Part shown: piece by piece, positions 1 through 5,654 of the stretch | Layout: every line of letters starts with the position of its first letter | How positions within the stretch are numbered: the stretch's first letter is position 1 | NCBI GenBank assembly: GCA_964528085.1 | Contig: CAZGRE010000057.1 | Location: 1 to 6,297, forward strand | From: B2-G16 sp964528085 | GTDB taxonomy: Bacteria > Bipolaricaulota > Bipolaricaulia > UBA7950 > UBA9294 | Direction of reading: 5' to 3' | Length of the DNA stretch: 6,297 nucleotides | The notes under the pieces: model-generated | Database searches by the model: none | What the model saw: the letters and a program-made list of their open reading frames with translations, nothing else | What the model was told of the DNA's origin: nothing | Made by a program: the position numbers and the translations under genes

Positions 1-302
1 CGTTCCCCACCGTGATGGATGTCCGGCTCTCCGTCGATGCCCGCTACGCCAAGGTGTACGTGGCCGCTGCCGCCCCTGCTGACAAGGAGACCCTCCTTGC
101 GGCGATGACGCGCGACCGCGGCTTCTACCGGAGCCTCCTCGCTGAGCGCCTCTCCCTCCGCTATACCCCCGAGCTCCGTTTCGTCATCGATGAGACGGTG
201 GAGCAGGCGATTCGCCTCAATGAGCTCCTGAAGGACGAGGACGATGAGATCCGCCCCACCGGCGGAACCCGAGAGGGAGGGACGAGGAACGATCATGGAT
301 AG
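1..302 (+). CDS. rbfA: Ribosome-binding factor A, 3' part (5' end outside window)
   Basis: RbfA is a small cytoplasmic KH-type RNA-binding protein that helps 16S rRNA 5'-end processing and 30S subunit maturation. The reading frame is open from base 3 and gives 99 residues, ending at TAG 300-302. The family pattern is clear: a strand like DVRLSVDARYAKVYV near the start, and then the hallmark LRYTPELRFVIDET. This is followed by the C-terminal helix ending in LNELLKDEDDE, and a variable, charged tail rich in Gly and Arg. Family members are about 115-130 residues, so roughly 20-25 N-terminal residues lie left of the window. GTG 12 and ATG 15 fall inside the conserved strand and are unlikely to be the true start. 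The gene overlaps fhs by 8 bases. In many bacteria rbfA lies in a nusA-infB-rbfA-truB cluster; here fhs follows instead of truB. Identity is strong; the start is unseen. Confidence 0.9.
   Translation, partial: FPTVMDVRLSVDARYAKVYVAAAAPADKETLLAAMTRDRGFYRSLLAERLSLRYTPELRFVIDETVEQAIRLNELLKDEDDEIRPTGGTREGGTRNDHG
284..288 (+). promoter_or_regulatory. Ribosome binding site of fhs
   Basis: GAGGA lies six bases before the ATG at 295, inside the end of rbfA, with a further purine-rich GAGGGAGG just upstream. It supports ATG 295 over the in-frame ATG at 244, which would add 17 residues rich in Pro, Glu and Arg with no counterpart in the family. Confidence 0.65.
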
Positions 303-2028
303 CGATCTTAGGATCGCCCGTAGCGTCAGGCTGAAACCGATCAAGGAGCTCGCCGCCGAACTCGGGCTGACCGAGGAGGAGATCATCCCCTACGGTGAGA
401 TGAAGGCGAAGGTGAGGAACTCCGCCCTCGACGCCCGCCGGGAGGAGAAGGACGGGAAGTACATCGACGTGACCGCGATAACCCCGACCCCGCTCGGGGA
501 GGGGAAGACGACGACGACGATCGGCCTCGTCCAGGGGCTCGGCCGCCGGGGGGAGCGGGCGATCGCCTGCATCAGGCAACCATCGCAGGGGCCGACGTTT
601 GGGATCAAAGGGGGGGCGGCAGGCGGGGGGTACGCTCAGGTCGTACCGATGGAGGATTTCAACCTTCATCTGACAGGGGATATGCACGCGATCACAGCGG
701 CGCACAACCTGATCGCCGCCGCCCTCGACGCGCGGCTGATGCATGAGCGAAACTTCAGCGATTCCGCGTGGGAGCGCCGCGGCCTCGTCCGCTTGGGGAT
801 CGATCCGTACTCGATCACGTGGAATCGCGTGTTGGACGTGAACGACCGCGCCCTCCGCCGGATCGTCATCGGCCTCGGAACGAAGCGGGACGGTTATCCG
901 CGCGAATCAGGGTTCGATATCACGGCGGCTTCGGAGCTGATGGCCTGCCTCGCCCTCGCCGACGACCTTGCCGATCTGCGCGCGCGGATCGGGAGGATCG
1001 TCCTCGCCTACCGGAAGACGGGGGAGCCGGTCACGGCCGAGGATCTCGGGGTCGCCGGCGCAGCGGCCGTCCTGATGAGGGATGCGATCCATCCGAACCT
1101 CCTTCAGACGCTGGAGGGGGAGGGGGTGTTCGTCCATGCCGGTCCGTTCGCCAACATCGCGCACGGGAACTCCTCGATCATCGCCGATCGGATCGCGCTG
1201 AAGCTCGCCGATTACGTCGTCACCGAGTCCGGATTCGGCTCGGACATCGGGATGGAGAAGTTCTTCGACATCAAGTGTCGGACAAGCGGACTGATGCCGG
1301 ACGCCGTCGTCATCGTCGCCACCGTCCGTTCACTCAAGATGCACGGCGGGGGCTCGAGGGTCACGCCGGGGAGGCCCCTCCCCCCTGAATACGCGCAGGA
1401 GGACCTCTCCCTGGTGGAGGCGGGGTGCGCCAATCTGGTGAAGCATATCGAGATCGTCAAGAAATTCGGCGTACCCGCCGTGGTCGCGATAAACCGCTTC
1501 CCGACCGACACGGATAGTGAGATCGATATCGTCCGCCGCGCCACCGAATCGGCCGGCGCGTACGCCGTCGCCGTCGCCGATCACTGGGCGAGGGGGGGAG
1601 AGGGGGCGCTCGACCTCGCCGACGCCGTCAAGGAGGCGGCTTCTGCCCCGTCTTCACCCCGCTTCCTCTACCGCCTTGATCTGTCGATCGTCGAAAAGGC
1701 CGAGTTGATCGCGCGGGAGATCTACGGGGCCGACGGGGTGTCCATCTCCGAGCTCGCCGCTGAGCAGATCGAGCGCTATGAGGAGCAGGGATACAAGGAT
1801 CTTCCCGTATGCATCGCGAAGACCCACCTCTCCCTGTCGCACGACCCCGAGTTGAAGGGGGTGCCGCACGGGTTCACCCTTCCGATCCGTGAGGTGCGGG
1901 CGAGCGTCGGTGCCGGGTTCATCTACCCGATCTGCGGGGGGATGCAGACGATGCCCGGCCTACCCGCCGCTCCTGCGTTCATGCACATCGATCTTGACGA
2001 AGACGGCAAGATAACAGGGTTGAGCTGA
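295..2028 (+). CDS. fhs: Formate-tetrahydrofolate ligase (10-formyl-THF synthetase)
   Basis: This cytoplasmic enzyme joins formate to tetrahydrofolate using ATP, giving 10-formyl-THF. It is the formate-activating step of the methyl branch of the Wood-Ljungdahl pathway, and also supplies formyl groups for purines and fMet-tRNA. The 577-residue product is slightly longer than the usual 555-560. It shows the nucleotide loop TPTPLGEGKTTTT (63-75, Lys71), IRQPSQGP (93-100) and KGGAAGGGYAQV (105-116). Further on are the HLTGDMHAITAAHNL helix (125-139), DVNDRALR (181-188), TESGFGSDIGMEKF (310-323) and the near-terminal TMPGLP (552-557). No frameshift or missing domain is seen. In the Moorella-type enzyme the second motif reads REPSLGP; here Gln95 replaces that Glu, as I recall also happens in a separate clade of the family. 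ATG 295 was chosen for its ribosome binding site and overlap with rbfA. No separate promoter is visible, so it is probably co-transcribed with rbfA. Confidence 0.97.
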   Translation: MDSDLRIARSVRLKPIKELAAELGLTEEEIIPYGEMKAKVRNSALDARREEKDGKYIDVTAITPTPLGEGKTTTTIGLVQGLGRRGERAIACIRQPSQGPTFGIKGGAAGGGYAQVVPMEDFNLHLTGDMHAITAAHNLIAAALDARLMHERNFSDSAWERRGLVRLGIDPYSITWNRVLDVNDRALRRIVIGLGTKRDGYPRESGFDITAASELMACLALADDLADLRARIGRIVLAYRKTGEPVTAEDLGVAGAAAVLMRDAIHPNLLQTLEGEGVFVHAGPFANIAHGNSSIIADRIALKLADYVVTESGFGSDIGMEKFFDIKCRTSGLMPDAVVIVATVRSLKMHGGGSRVTPGRPLPPEYAQEDLSLVEAGCANLVKHIEIVKKFGVPAVVAINRFPTDTDSEIDIVRRATESAGAYAVAVADHWARGGEGALDLADAVKEAASAPSSPRFLYRLDLSIVEKAELIAREIYGADGVSISELAAEQIERYEEQGYKDLPVCIAKTHLSLSHDPELKGVPHGFTLPIREVRASVGAGFIYPICGGMQTMPGLPAAPAFMHIDLDEDGKITGLS

Positions 2029-2061
2029 CGGAGCGGCGGTTCATCCCTCTACGGCTCAACC
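2018..2061. terminator. Inverted repeat across convergent gene ends, possible bidirectional terminator
   Basis: GGTTGAGC (2018-2025) and GCTCAACC (2054-2061) are perfect 8-base inverted copies enclosing 28 bases. The span covers the fhs stop (2026-2028) and the stop of the opposite lipoprotein gene (2049-2051 on the minus strand). Only 20 bases separate the two genes. There is no good T-run on either side (GATATGTTT to the right), so a typical intrinsic terminator is not shown. It may act as a weak or Rho-assisted bidirectional terminator. Confidence 0.4.
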
Positions 2062-2402
2062 GATATGTTTCGTACCGTGGTGTCGGTGGCTCCGAGGTTG
2101 TCGGTGACCGTCAGGATCGCCGTGAACACCCGCGAGTCGGTCTGGACTGTGTACTGATGGACCGTGGTCGGAACGACAAATGAAGCGGTCTGCCCATCTC
2201 CGAAATCCCAGAGGTAGGCCTCGATCGTTCCATCGGGATCGTACGACTCGGATGCGTCGAATGTCACCGTGAGCGGGCTCGTTCCGTTGTTCGGCGTAGC
2301 AGTGAAACTGGCGATTGGGCGCATATTCCCGACGTAGATACACCCTGCCAGAACGATCAGCGCAAGACAACCGATCCCCAAAACCAGAAGAAGCTTCTTC
2401 AT
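2049..2402 (-). CDS. Small lipoprotein with a single PKD domain
   Basis: The 117-residue product starts MKKLLLVLGIG, a classic lipoprotein signal peptide: two Lys, a hydrophobic stretch, and a lipobox LAGC with lipidated Cys21. The mature part is nearly all one PKD (Ig-like beta sandwich) domain, about residues 29-117. Its marks are PIASFTATP, the DASESYDPDG loop, the signature WDFGDG (65-70) and TVTDNLGATDTT near the end. PKD domains usually mediate protein or carbohydrate contacts on surface proteins, and are more often repeated in large proteins than alone. The likely location is anchored to the outer face of a membrane. The start at 2402 was chosen because the signal peptide begins there and GAAGGGGG sits eight bases upstream. 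A longer in-frame reading from 2567 would bury the signal peptide and overlap cca. It is the only minus-strand gene, convergent with fhs and divergent from cca. No specific function can be assigned. Confidence 0.85.
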   Translation of the reverse strand: MKKLLLVLGIGCLALIVLAGCIYVGNMRPIASFTATPNNGTSPLTVTFDASESYDPDGTIEAYLWDFGDGQTASFVVPTTVHQYTVQTDSRVFTAILTVTDNLGATDTTVRNISVEP

Positions 2403-2410
2403 CTCAATTA

Positions 2411-2418
2411 CCCCCTTC
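2411..2418 (-). promoter_or_regulatory. Ribosome binding site of the PKD lipoprotein gene
   Basis: On the minus strand GAAGGGGG lies eight bases before the ATG whose complement is at 2400-2402. Its presence fixes the start at the signal peptide. Confidence 0.7.
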
Positions 2419-2424
2419 CGGATG

Positions 2425-2454
2425 ACCATACCACAACGGGGGCGTATCGGACAA
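2425..2454 (-). promoter_or_regulatory. Candidate sigma70-type promoter for the PKD lipoprotein gene
   Basis: Read on the minus strand, TTGTCC (complement of 2449-2454) is followed after 18 bases by TATGGT (complement of 2425-2430). Transcription would begin near 2418, leaving a short leader of about 16 bases that starts at the ribosome binding site. That is tight, so another start is possible. Confidence 0.45.
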
Positions 2455-2469
2455 GGGGAGACGGCCCGT

Positions 2470-2499
2470 TTGCGAGCCTGAAGGGATGATCGGTATAGT
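2470..2499 (+). promoter_or_regulatory. Candidate sigma70-type promoter for cca
   Basis: TTGCGA (2470-2475), an 18-base spacer and TATAGT (2494-2499) lie just before the second possible cca start. Transcription would begin near 2506, only a few bases before ATG 2510. If so, the mRNA is nearly leaderless and ATG 2486 lies upstream of the transcript. Confidence 0.5.
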
Positions 2500-2509
2500 C
2501 GGCTTGAGC

Positions 2510-3952
2510 ATGACTTCCCCAGAGAGGATCGATACTGACGCCGTATTCGAGGCGCATCCGTTCGCAAGGACGATCATCCGTCGCCTCCGGAAGGCGGGGC
2601 ACGAGGCGGTGCTGATCGGCGGGGCCGTCCGCGACGGTCTCCTCCATGCATGGGGGAGGGATGCCGAGTTTCCGCCGAGGGACGTCGACATCGCGACCTC
2701 CGCCCTCCCGGAGGAGGTCCGCTCCCTCTTCCCCGATCGGCCGATCGTCAGGGTAGGGGAGGAGTTCGGTGTCCTCGTTATCGTCTCCCCCGATGGCCGT
2801 TCGTACGAGGTCGCGACCTTCCGGGTCGAGGGGGAGTACGACGGGAGGTGGCCGGGGAGGGTGGAGCTCGTCCGGGATCTCGAGGGGGATGTGAAGCGGC
2901 GGGATCTGACGGTGAACGGCCTGGCAGCGACCGAGGACGGGAGGGTGATCGATCTCGTCGGGGGGGTCGCCGACCTCCGCGCCGGGAGGGTCCGCGCGAT
3001 CGGCGAGGCCCGCGTCCGGTTCAGCGAGGACTACCTGCGGATGCTCCGTGCCGTCCGATTCGCTTGTCAGATCCCGGGAAGGATCGATCCGGATACGGAG
3101 GAGGCGATCGCCGCCTTCGCCCCACGGATCCGCGAGATCTCCGGCGAGCGGATCCGCGATGAGCTGTTCCGGCTGCTCAAGACGGATCGTGCCGCCGATG
3201 GGATCGAGACCCTCGACCGACTTTTTCTCCTCGAGCAGATCCTCCCCGAACTGACCGCGACCAAGGGTGTCCCGCAGCCGGAGGAGTACCATCCGGAAGG
3301 GGATGTCTTCGTCCACACGATCGCCGCCGTCCGCGTCGCGGATCGGTTCGTTCACGATCCGATCGTCAAGCTTGCCGTCCTCCTTCACGACGTGGGGAAA
3401 CCCGACGCCCTCCGGCGGAGCGGGGGTGCGAACATGGGAGGGCATTGCGCGATCGGCGCGCGGAAGGCGCGGGCGATCGGCGAACGCCTCCGGCTGAGCC
3501 GTCAGGAGAACTCCCGCCTCGTATTCCTTGTGAAGAACCATATGCGGATTGCCGATTTCCCCAAGATGGGGAGAGGGAAGCAGGTCCGGTTCATAAGCGA
3601 GGGGGCCTCACCCTGTGCTTCCTCACTCCCGGAGCGGTACCCCCTCTTCTTCGATCTCCTTCGCGTGTTGATCGCCGATTGCGAAGCGAGCGCCCATCGA
3701 TCGTCCGGTTGGGCCCCGATCTTGCGCGAGACGATCCGCGTCGTGGAACACATCGAGATCGTCGGGGATCTCGCCCGGGCGCGGGAGATGATCGACGGGA
3801 ATACCCTGATCTCCCTAGGCCTTAAGCCCGGCCCGAGGCTCGGGATGATCCTAAGCTCGCTCCACGACCGGATCCTCGCCGGCGAGATAAAGGACCGCAA
3901 CGAGGCGATTACAGCCGCCCGCGAGCTGATCGAGAGGGAGGGCGGGAAGTAG
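2510..3952 (+). CDS. cca: CCA-adding tRNA nucleotidyltransferase with HD domain
   Basis: This is a class II (bacterial type) nucleotidyltransferase that adds or repairs the 3' CCA of tRNA from CTP and ATP without a template. Numbered from ATG 2486, the head domain has GGAVRD (45-50), the metal-binding pair DVD (66-68), RRDLTVNGLA (138-147) and the template-like EDYLRMLR (181-188). An HD domain follows: HPEGD (269-273), His277, HD at 301-302 and His320, then NHMR (351-354). A C-terminal GLKPGPRLG (445-453) matches the Cca/polyA polymerase C-terminal region. HD domains in this family can act as 2',3'-cyclic phosphodiesterase or phosphatase. About seven extra residues lie between GGAVRD and DVD. 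ATG 2510 is preferred because the best promoter lies between the two ATGs; ATG 2486 would add eight residues and has AAGGG directly touching it. Poly(A) polymerase I is the alternative, but the HD domain and C-terminal motif favour Cca. Confidence 0.88.
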   Translation: MTSPERIDTDAVFEAHPFARTIIRRLRKAGHEAVLIGGAVRDGLLHAWGRDAEFPPRDVDIATSALPEEVRSLFPDRPIVRVGEEFGVLVIVSPDGRSYEVATFRVEGEYDGRWPGRVELVRDLEGDVKRRDLTVNGLAATEDGRVIDLVGGVADLRAGRVRAIGEARVRFSEDYLRMLRAVRFACQIPGRIDPDTEEAIAAFAPRIREISGERIRDELFRLLKTDRAADGIETLDRLFLLEQILPELTATKGVPQPEEYHPEGDVFVHTIAAVRVADRFVHDPIVKLAVLLHDVGKPDALRRSGGANMGGHCAIGARKARAIGERLRLSRQENSRLVFLVKNHMRIADFPKMGRGKQVRFISEGASPCASSLPERYPLFFDLLRVLIADCEASAHRSSGWAPILRETIRVVEHIEIVGDLARAREMIDGNTLISLGLKPGPRLGMILSSLHDRILAGEIKDRNEAITAARELIEREGGK

Positions 3953-3995
3953 GGGAGGGTGCAACGGGACATGCGCCCTTTCCGGAATCGCTTTT
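3952..3995 (+). terminator. Hairpin after cca, possible terminator
   Basis: AGGGTGCA (3956-3963) pairs with TGCGCCCT (3972-3979) with one G-T pair and an eight-base loop. The stem can extend outward to 3952 and 3983 with two more G-T pairs. The downstream T-run (TTTT at 3992-3995) is short and about eight bases beyond the stem, so termination strength is uncertain. It sits just after the cca stop. Confidence 0.4.
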
Positions 3996-4029
3996 CCATC
4001 CTATTGTAGGAGCCGCTCATTACGCGACC

Positions 4030-4040
4030 GGGGGTATCTT
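4030..4040 (+). promoter_or_regulatory. G-run and TATCTT before the HerA-like ATPase start
   Basis: Five G (4030-4034) lie 11 bases before ATG 4046, too far and too G-only for a good ribosome binding site. TATCTT (4035-4040) fits a -10 element placed so that transcription would begin at or next to the ATG, giving a leaderless message. No convincing -35 lies 16-18 bases upstream. TTGTAG at 4004 is 25 bases away, too far. Confidence 0.25.
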
Positions 4041-4045
4041 TTGCT

Positions 4046-5560
4046 ATGGGAACACCGCTTAACATCAGCAGCGACTTGAGCCTCGACCTGGAGGAGCTGA
4101 TCGGCCAGTGCATCGCCATCCTCGGGATCAGGGGGTCGGGGAAGTCGAATACGGCCGGCGTGATCTTCGAGGAGCTCCTCCGGCACAACTACCCGATGTC
4201 GATCGTCGATATCGAAGGGGAATACTTCGGGCTGAAGGAGAAGTACGAGGTCCTCGTCGTCGGGACGGGCGACGGGGTGGAGATCGAGATCGATCCCGGC
4301 TGCGCCGAGGAGATAGCTCAGGTCAGCCTGGAGAAGAACGTTCCCGTCGTCCTCGATCTGAGCGGCTTCCTCTCCGATGAACGGACCGAGCTTCTCAAGG
4401 CGTATCTGACTAGCCTCTGGGACCTCGCCGGCCGCCTTCGCCGGCCGTACATAATCGGGATCGAGGAGGCGCACGAGTTCATCCCGCAGGGGGTGAAGAC
4501 GGAGCTGAAGGAGATGATCGCCCGGATCGCATTGCGCGGCCGGAAGCGGGGTTTGGGGGCGATCATCGTCTCGCAGCGGAGCGCGAAGGTCGATAAGGAC
4601 GTGTTGAGCCAGGCCGGGATCCTCTTCCTCCACCGCGTCGTGCACGAGGTCGACATGCGGGTGTACGGGGAGCTCCTCCCGTGGAGGAAGAGCGAGGTGA
4701 AGGAGATCGTCGGTTCGCTCGAGACGGGGGATTGCATCTACATCAACGGGGATGAGATCCTTCCGATCTACGTCCGTGAGAGGGAGACCTTCCACGCCGG
4801 TTTCACACCATCGCTCGCGTCGGTCGCCCCCCCGGAGCTGAAGAGGGTGAGCGCGTCGATCATCGAGGCGATCGAGCGGGTGAAGGGGGAGAAGAGGAAG
4901 CTCTCCCGTAGCGAGGAGCTGAAGCGGCGGATAGAGAGGCTGGAGAAGGAGCTCGCTGAGAAGGATCGAACGATCGCTAGGCTCGAGGAGGTCGCCCGCA
5001 CCCTCGGCTACATAAAGGTCGAGGTTCCCTCCCCATTCACCGCTAGCCCGGCTGAGGGGAGGAGGGTGATCGAGCGGTCTGCGGCCAGCAGCCGGTTCGC
5101 CGCCCCGGCCCCGGTTCATACCGGTGCCGCTGAGGTTCATGAGGCCTCATCCCCCGCAACGGTGATCGACATCGTCGGTGATCCTCCGTCTGAGGATCTC
5201 CCCCCGGCCGTCCTCAGGCACGTCGATCGGATCGTCGGGCGGATCGAGAAGGAGGGGGTACTCCATCGCCGTGTCCTCTCGTTTCTCGTCTCCCACTCTC
5301 CTGGTTCGTATACCGCCGAGCAGATCGCCGCATGGACCGGCTGCGCCAAGGAGCTGATCGAGGACGAGCCCCCGCATCGATTCCTCGAGGCAGGGCTGAT
5401 CTCCCGCGAGCGGAGGACGGATGGGCTCCACTACCGGAGCAGCCTGAAGGGGTTCGTCCTGCGGGAGTTCGGCGTCTATCAGCCCGACATCGGACGCGAC
5501 GGGCTGCATGCCGTCACCCGGCTTTTGCAAGAGAGATTGTCCGCTGTGGCTGTAGCCTAG
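4046..5560 (+). CDS. HerA/DUF87-family ATPase with coiled coil and C-terminal winged helix
   Basis: The product is a 504-residue P-loop ATPase of the HerA/FtsK (ASCE) class, whose members form hexameric rings that translocate DNA. Visible elements are Walker A GIRGSGKSN (27-35, Lys33), a VDIEGEYFG strand (54-62), Walker B YIIGIEEAHEF (135-145), Arg-rich ALRGRKRGLG (162-171) and sensor-like VSQR (176-179). Residues about 270-318 are a Lys/Glu-rich coiled coil. Residues 325-390 are a Pro/Ala/Ser-rich, probably disordered linker. Residues about 392-475 look like a winged helix (HRRVLSFLVSHSPGSYTAEQI), which could bind DNA. Archaeal HerA begins with a HAS barrel of roughly 100 residues; only about 20 residues precede the P-loop here, so that domain is absent. 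The usual partner nuclease NurA is not visible. No in-frame start lies between the upstream stop at 4007 and ATG 4046. A DNA-repair, segregation or defence role is possible, but the window does not decide. Confidence 0.85.
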   Translation: MGTPLNISSDLSLDLEELIGQCIAILGIRGSGKSNTAGVIFEELLRHNYPMSIVDIEGEYFGLKEKYEVLVVGTGDGVEIEIDPGCAEEIAQVSLEKNVPVVLDLSGFLSDERTELLKAYLTSLWDLAGRLRRPYIIGIEEAHEFIPQGVKTELKEMIARIALRGRKRGLGAIIVSQRSAKVDKDVLSQAGILFLHRVVHEVDMRVYGELLPWRKSEVKEIVGSLETGDCIYINGDEILPIYVRERETFHAGFTPSLASVAPPELKRVSASIIEAIERVKGEKRKLSRSEELKRRIERLEKELAEKDRTIARLEEVARTLGYIKVEVPSPFTASPAEGRRVIERSAASSRFAAPAPVHTGAAEVHEASSPATVIDIVGDPPSEDLPPAVLRHVDRIVGRIEKEGVLHRRVLSFLVSHSPGSYTAEQIAAWTGCAKELIEDEPPHRFLEAGLISRERRTDGLHYRSSLKGFVLREFGVYQPDIGRDGLHAVTRLLQERLSAVAVA

Positions 5561-5579
5561 ATAGCCCCGCAGTTTTCTC
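5544..5579 (+). terminator. Likely intrinsic terminator at the end of the HerA-like ATPase gene
   Basis: CTGT-GGCT (5544-5551) pairs with AGCC-CC-GCAG (5563-5572), leaving two unpaired C and an 11-base loop. TTTTCTC follows at once (5573-5579). The stem spans the stop codon TAG 5558-5560. It would separate this gene from the hpf promoter downstream. Confidence 0.5.
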
Positions 5580-5595
5580 GGACGAGCCCCTCCCG

Positions 5596-5624
5596 TTGAT
5601 CGTTTTCTCCTTTTCTGCTATAAT
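5596..5624 (+). promoter_or_regulatory. Strong sigma70-type promoter for hpf
   Basis: TTGATC (5596-5601) and the perfect TATAAT (5619-5624) are 17 bases apart. A TG one base before the -10 (5616-5617) makes it an extended -10. Transcription should begin near 5631, giving a leader of about 24 bases. It lies in a locally AT-richer stretch, unlike the rest of the window, and is the clearest promoter here. Confidence 0.75.
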
Positions 5625-5633
5625 CTCGTTGGG

Positions 5634-5651
5634 AGGAGGGGGATACAAGGA
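5634..5651 (+). promoter_or_regulatory. Ribosome binding region of hpf
   Basis: A purine-rich leader holds AGGAGG (5634-5639), 15 bases before ATG 5655, and AAGGA (5647-5651), only three bases before it. Neither has ideal spacing. The protein clearly begins at 5655 because MKIKIVERHAG matches the family's first strand. Confidence 0.4.
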
Positions 5652-5654
5652 CCG

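Noticed and set aside
244..294. Upstream in-frame ATG for fhs
   Set aside because: It would add a Pro/Glu/Arg-rich stretch lacking family similarity and a 59-base overlap with rbfA. ATG 295 has a well-spaced ribosome binding site.
507..520. GAC-type triplet repeat in fhs
   Set aside because: It merely encodes the run of Thr in the conserved GEGKTTTT nucleotide loop.
768..1388. Second + strand frame inside fhs
   Set aside because: The product is Arg/Gly/Pro-rich without domain features, and the fhs frame is intact throughout.
2403..2567. N-terminal extension of the PKD lipoprotein to a start at 2567
   Set aside because: It would place the signal peptide at residue 56 and overlap the cca start. 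The shorter form begins exactly at a signal peptide with a ribosome binding site.
2408..3541. Long open frame on the minus strand opposite cca
   Set aside because: It is antisense to a gene with full family motifs. Its composition (Pro, Arg, Asp, Leu rich) shows no recognisable domain, as expected from high GC at third codon positions.
4001..5140. Long open frame on the minus strand opposite the HerA-like ATPase
   Set aside because: The translated product is low-complexity Leu/Asp/Pro/Arg with no motif, while the + strand frame has Walker A and B motifs. It is a GC-bias artefact.
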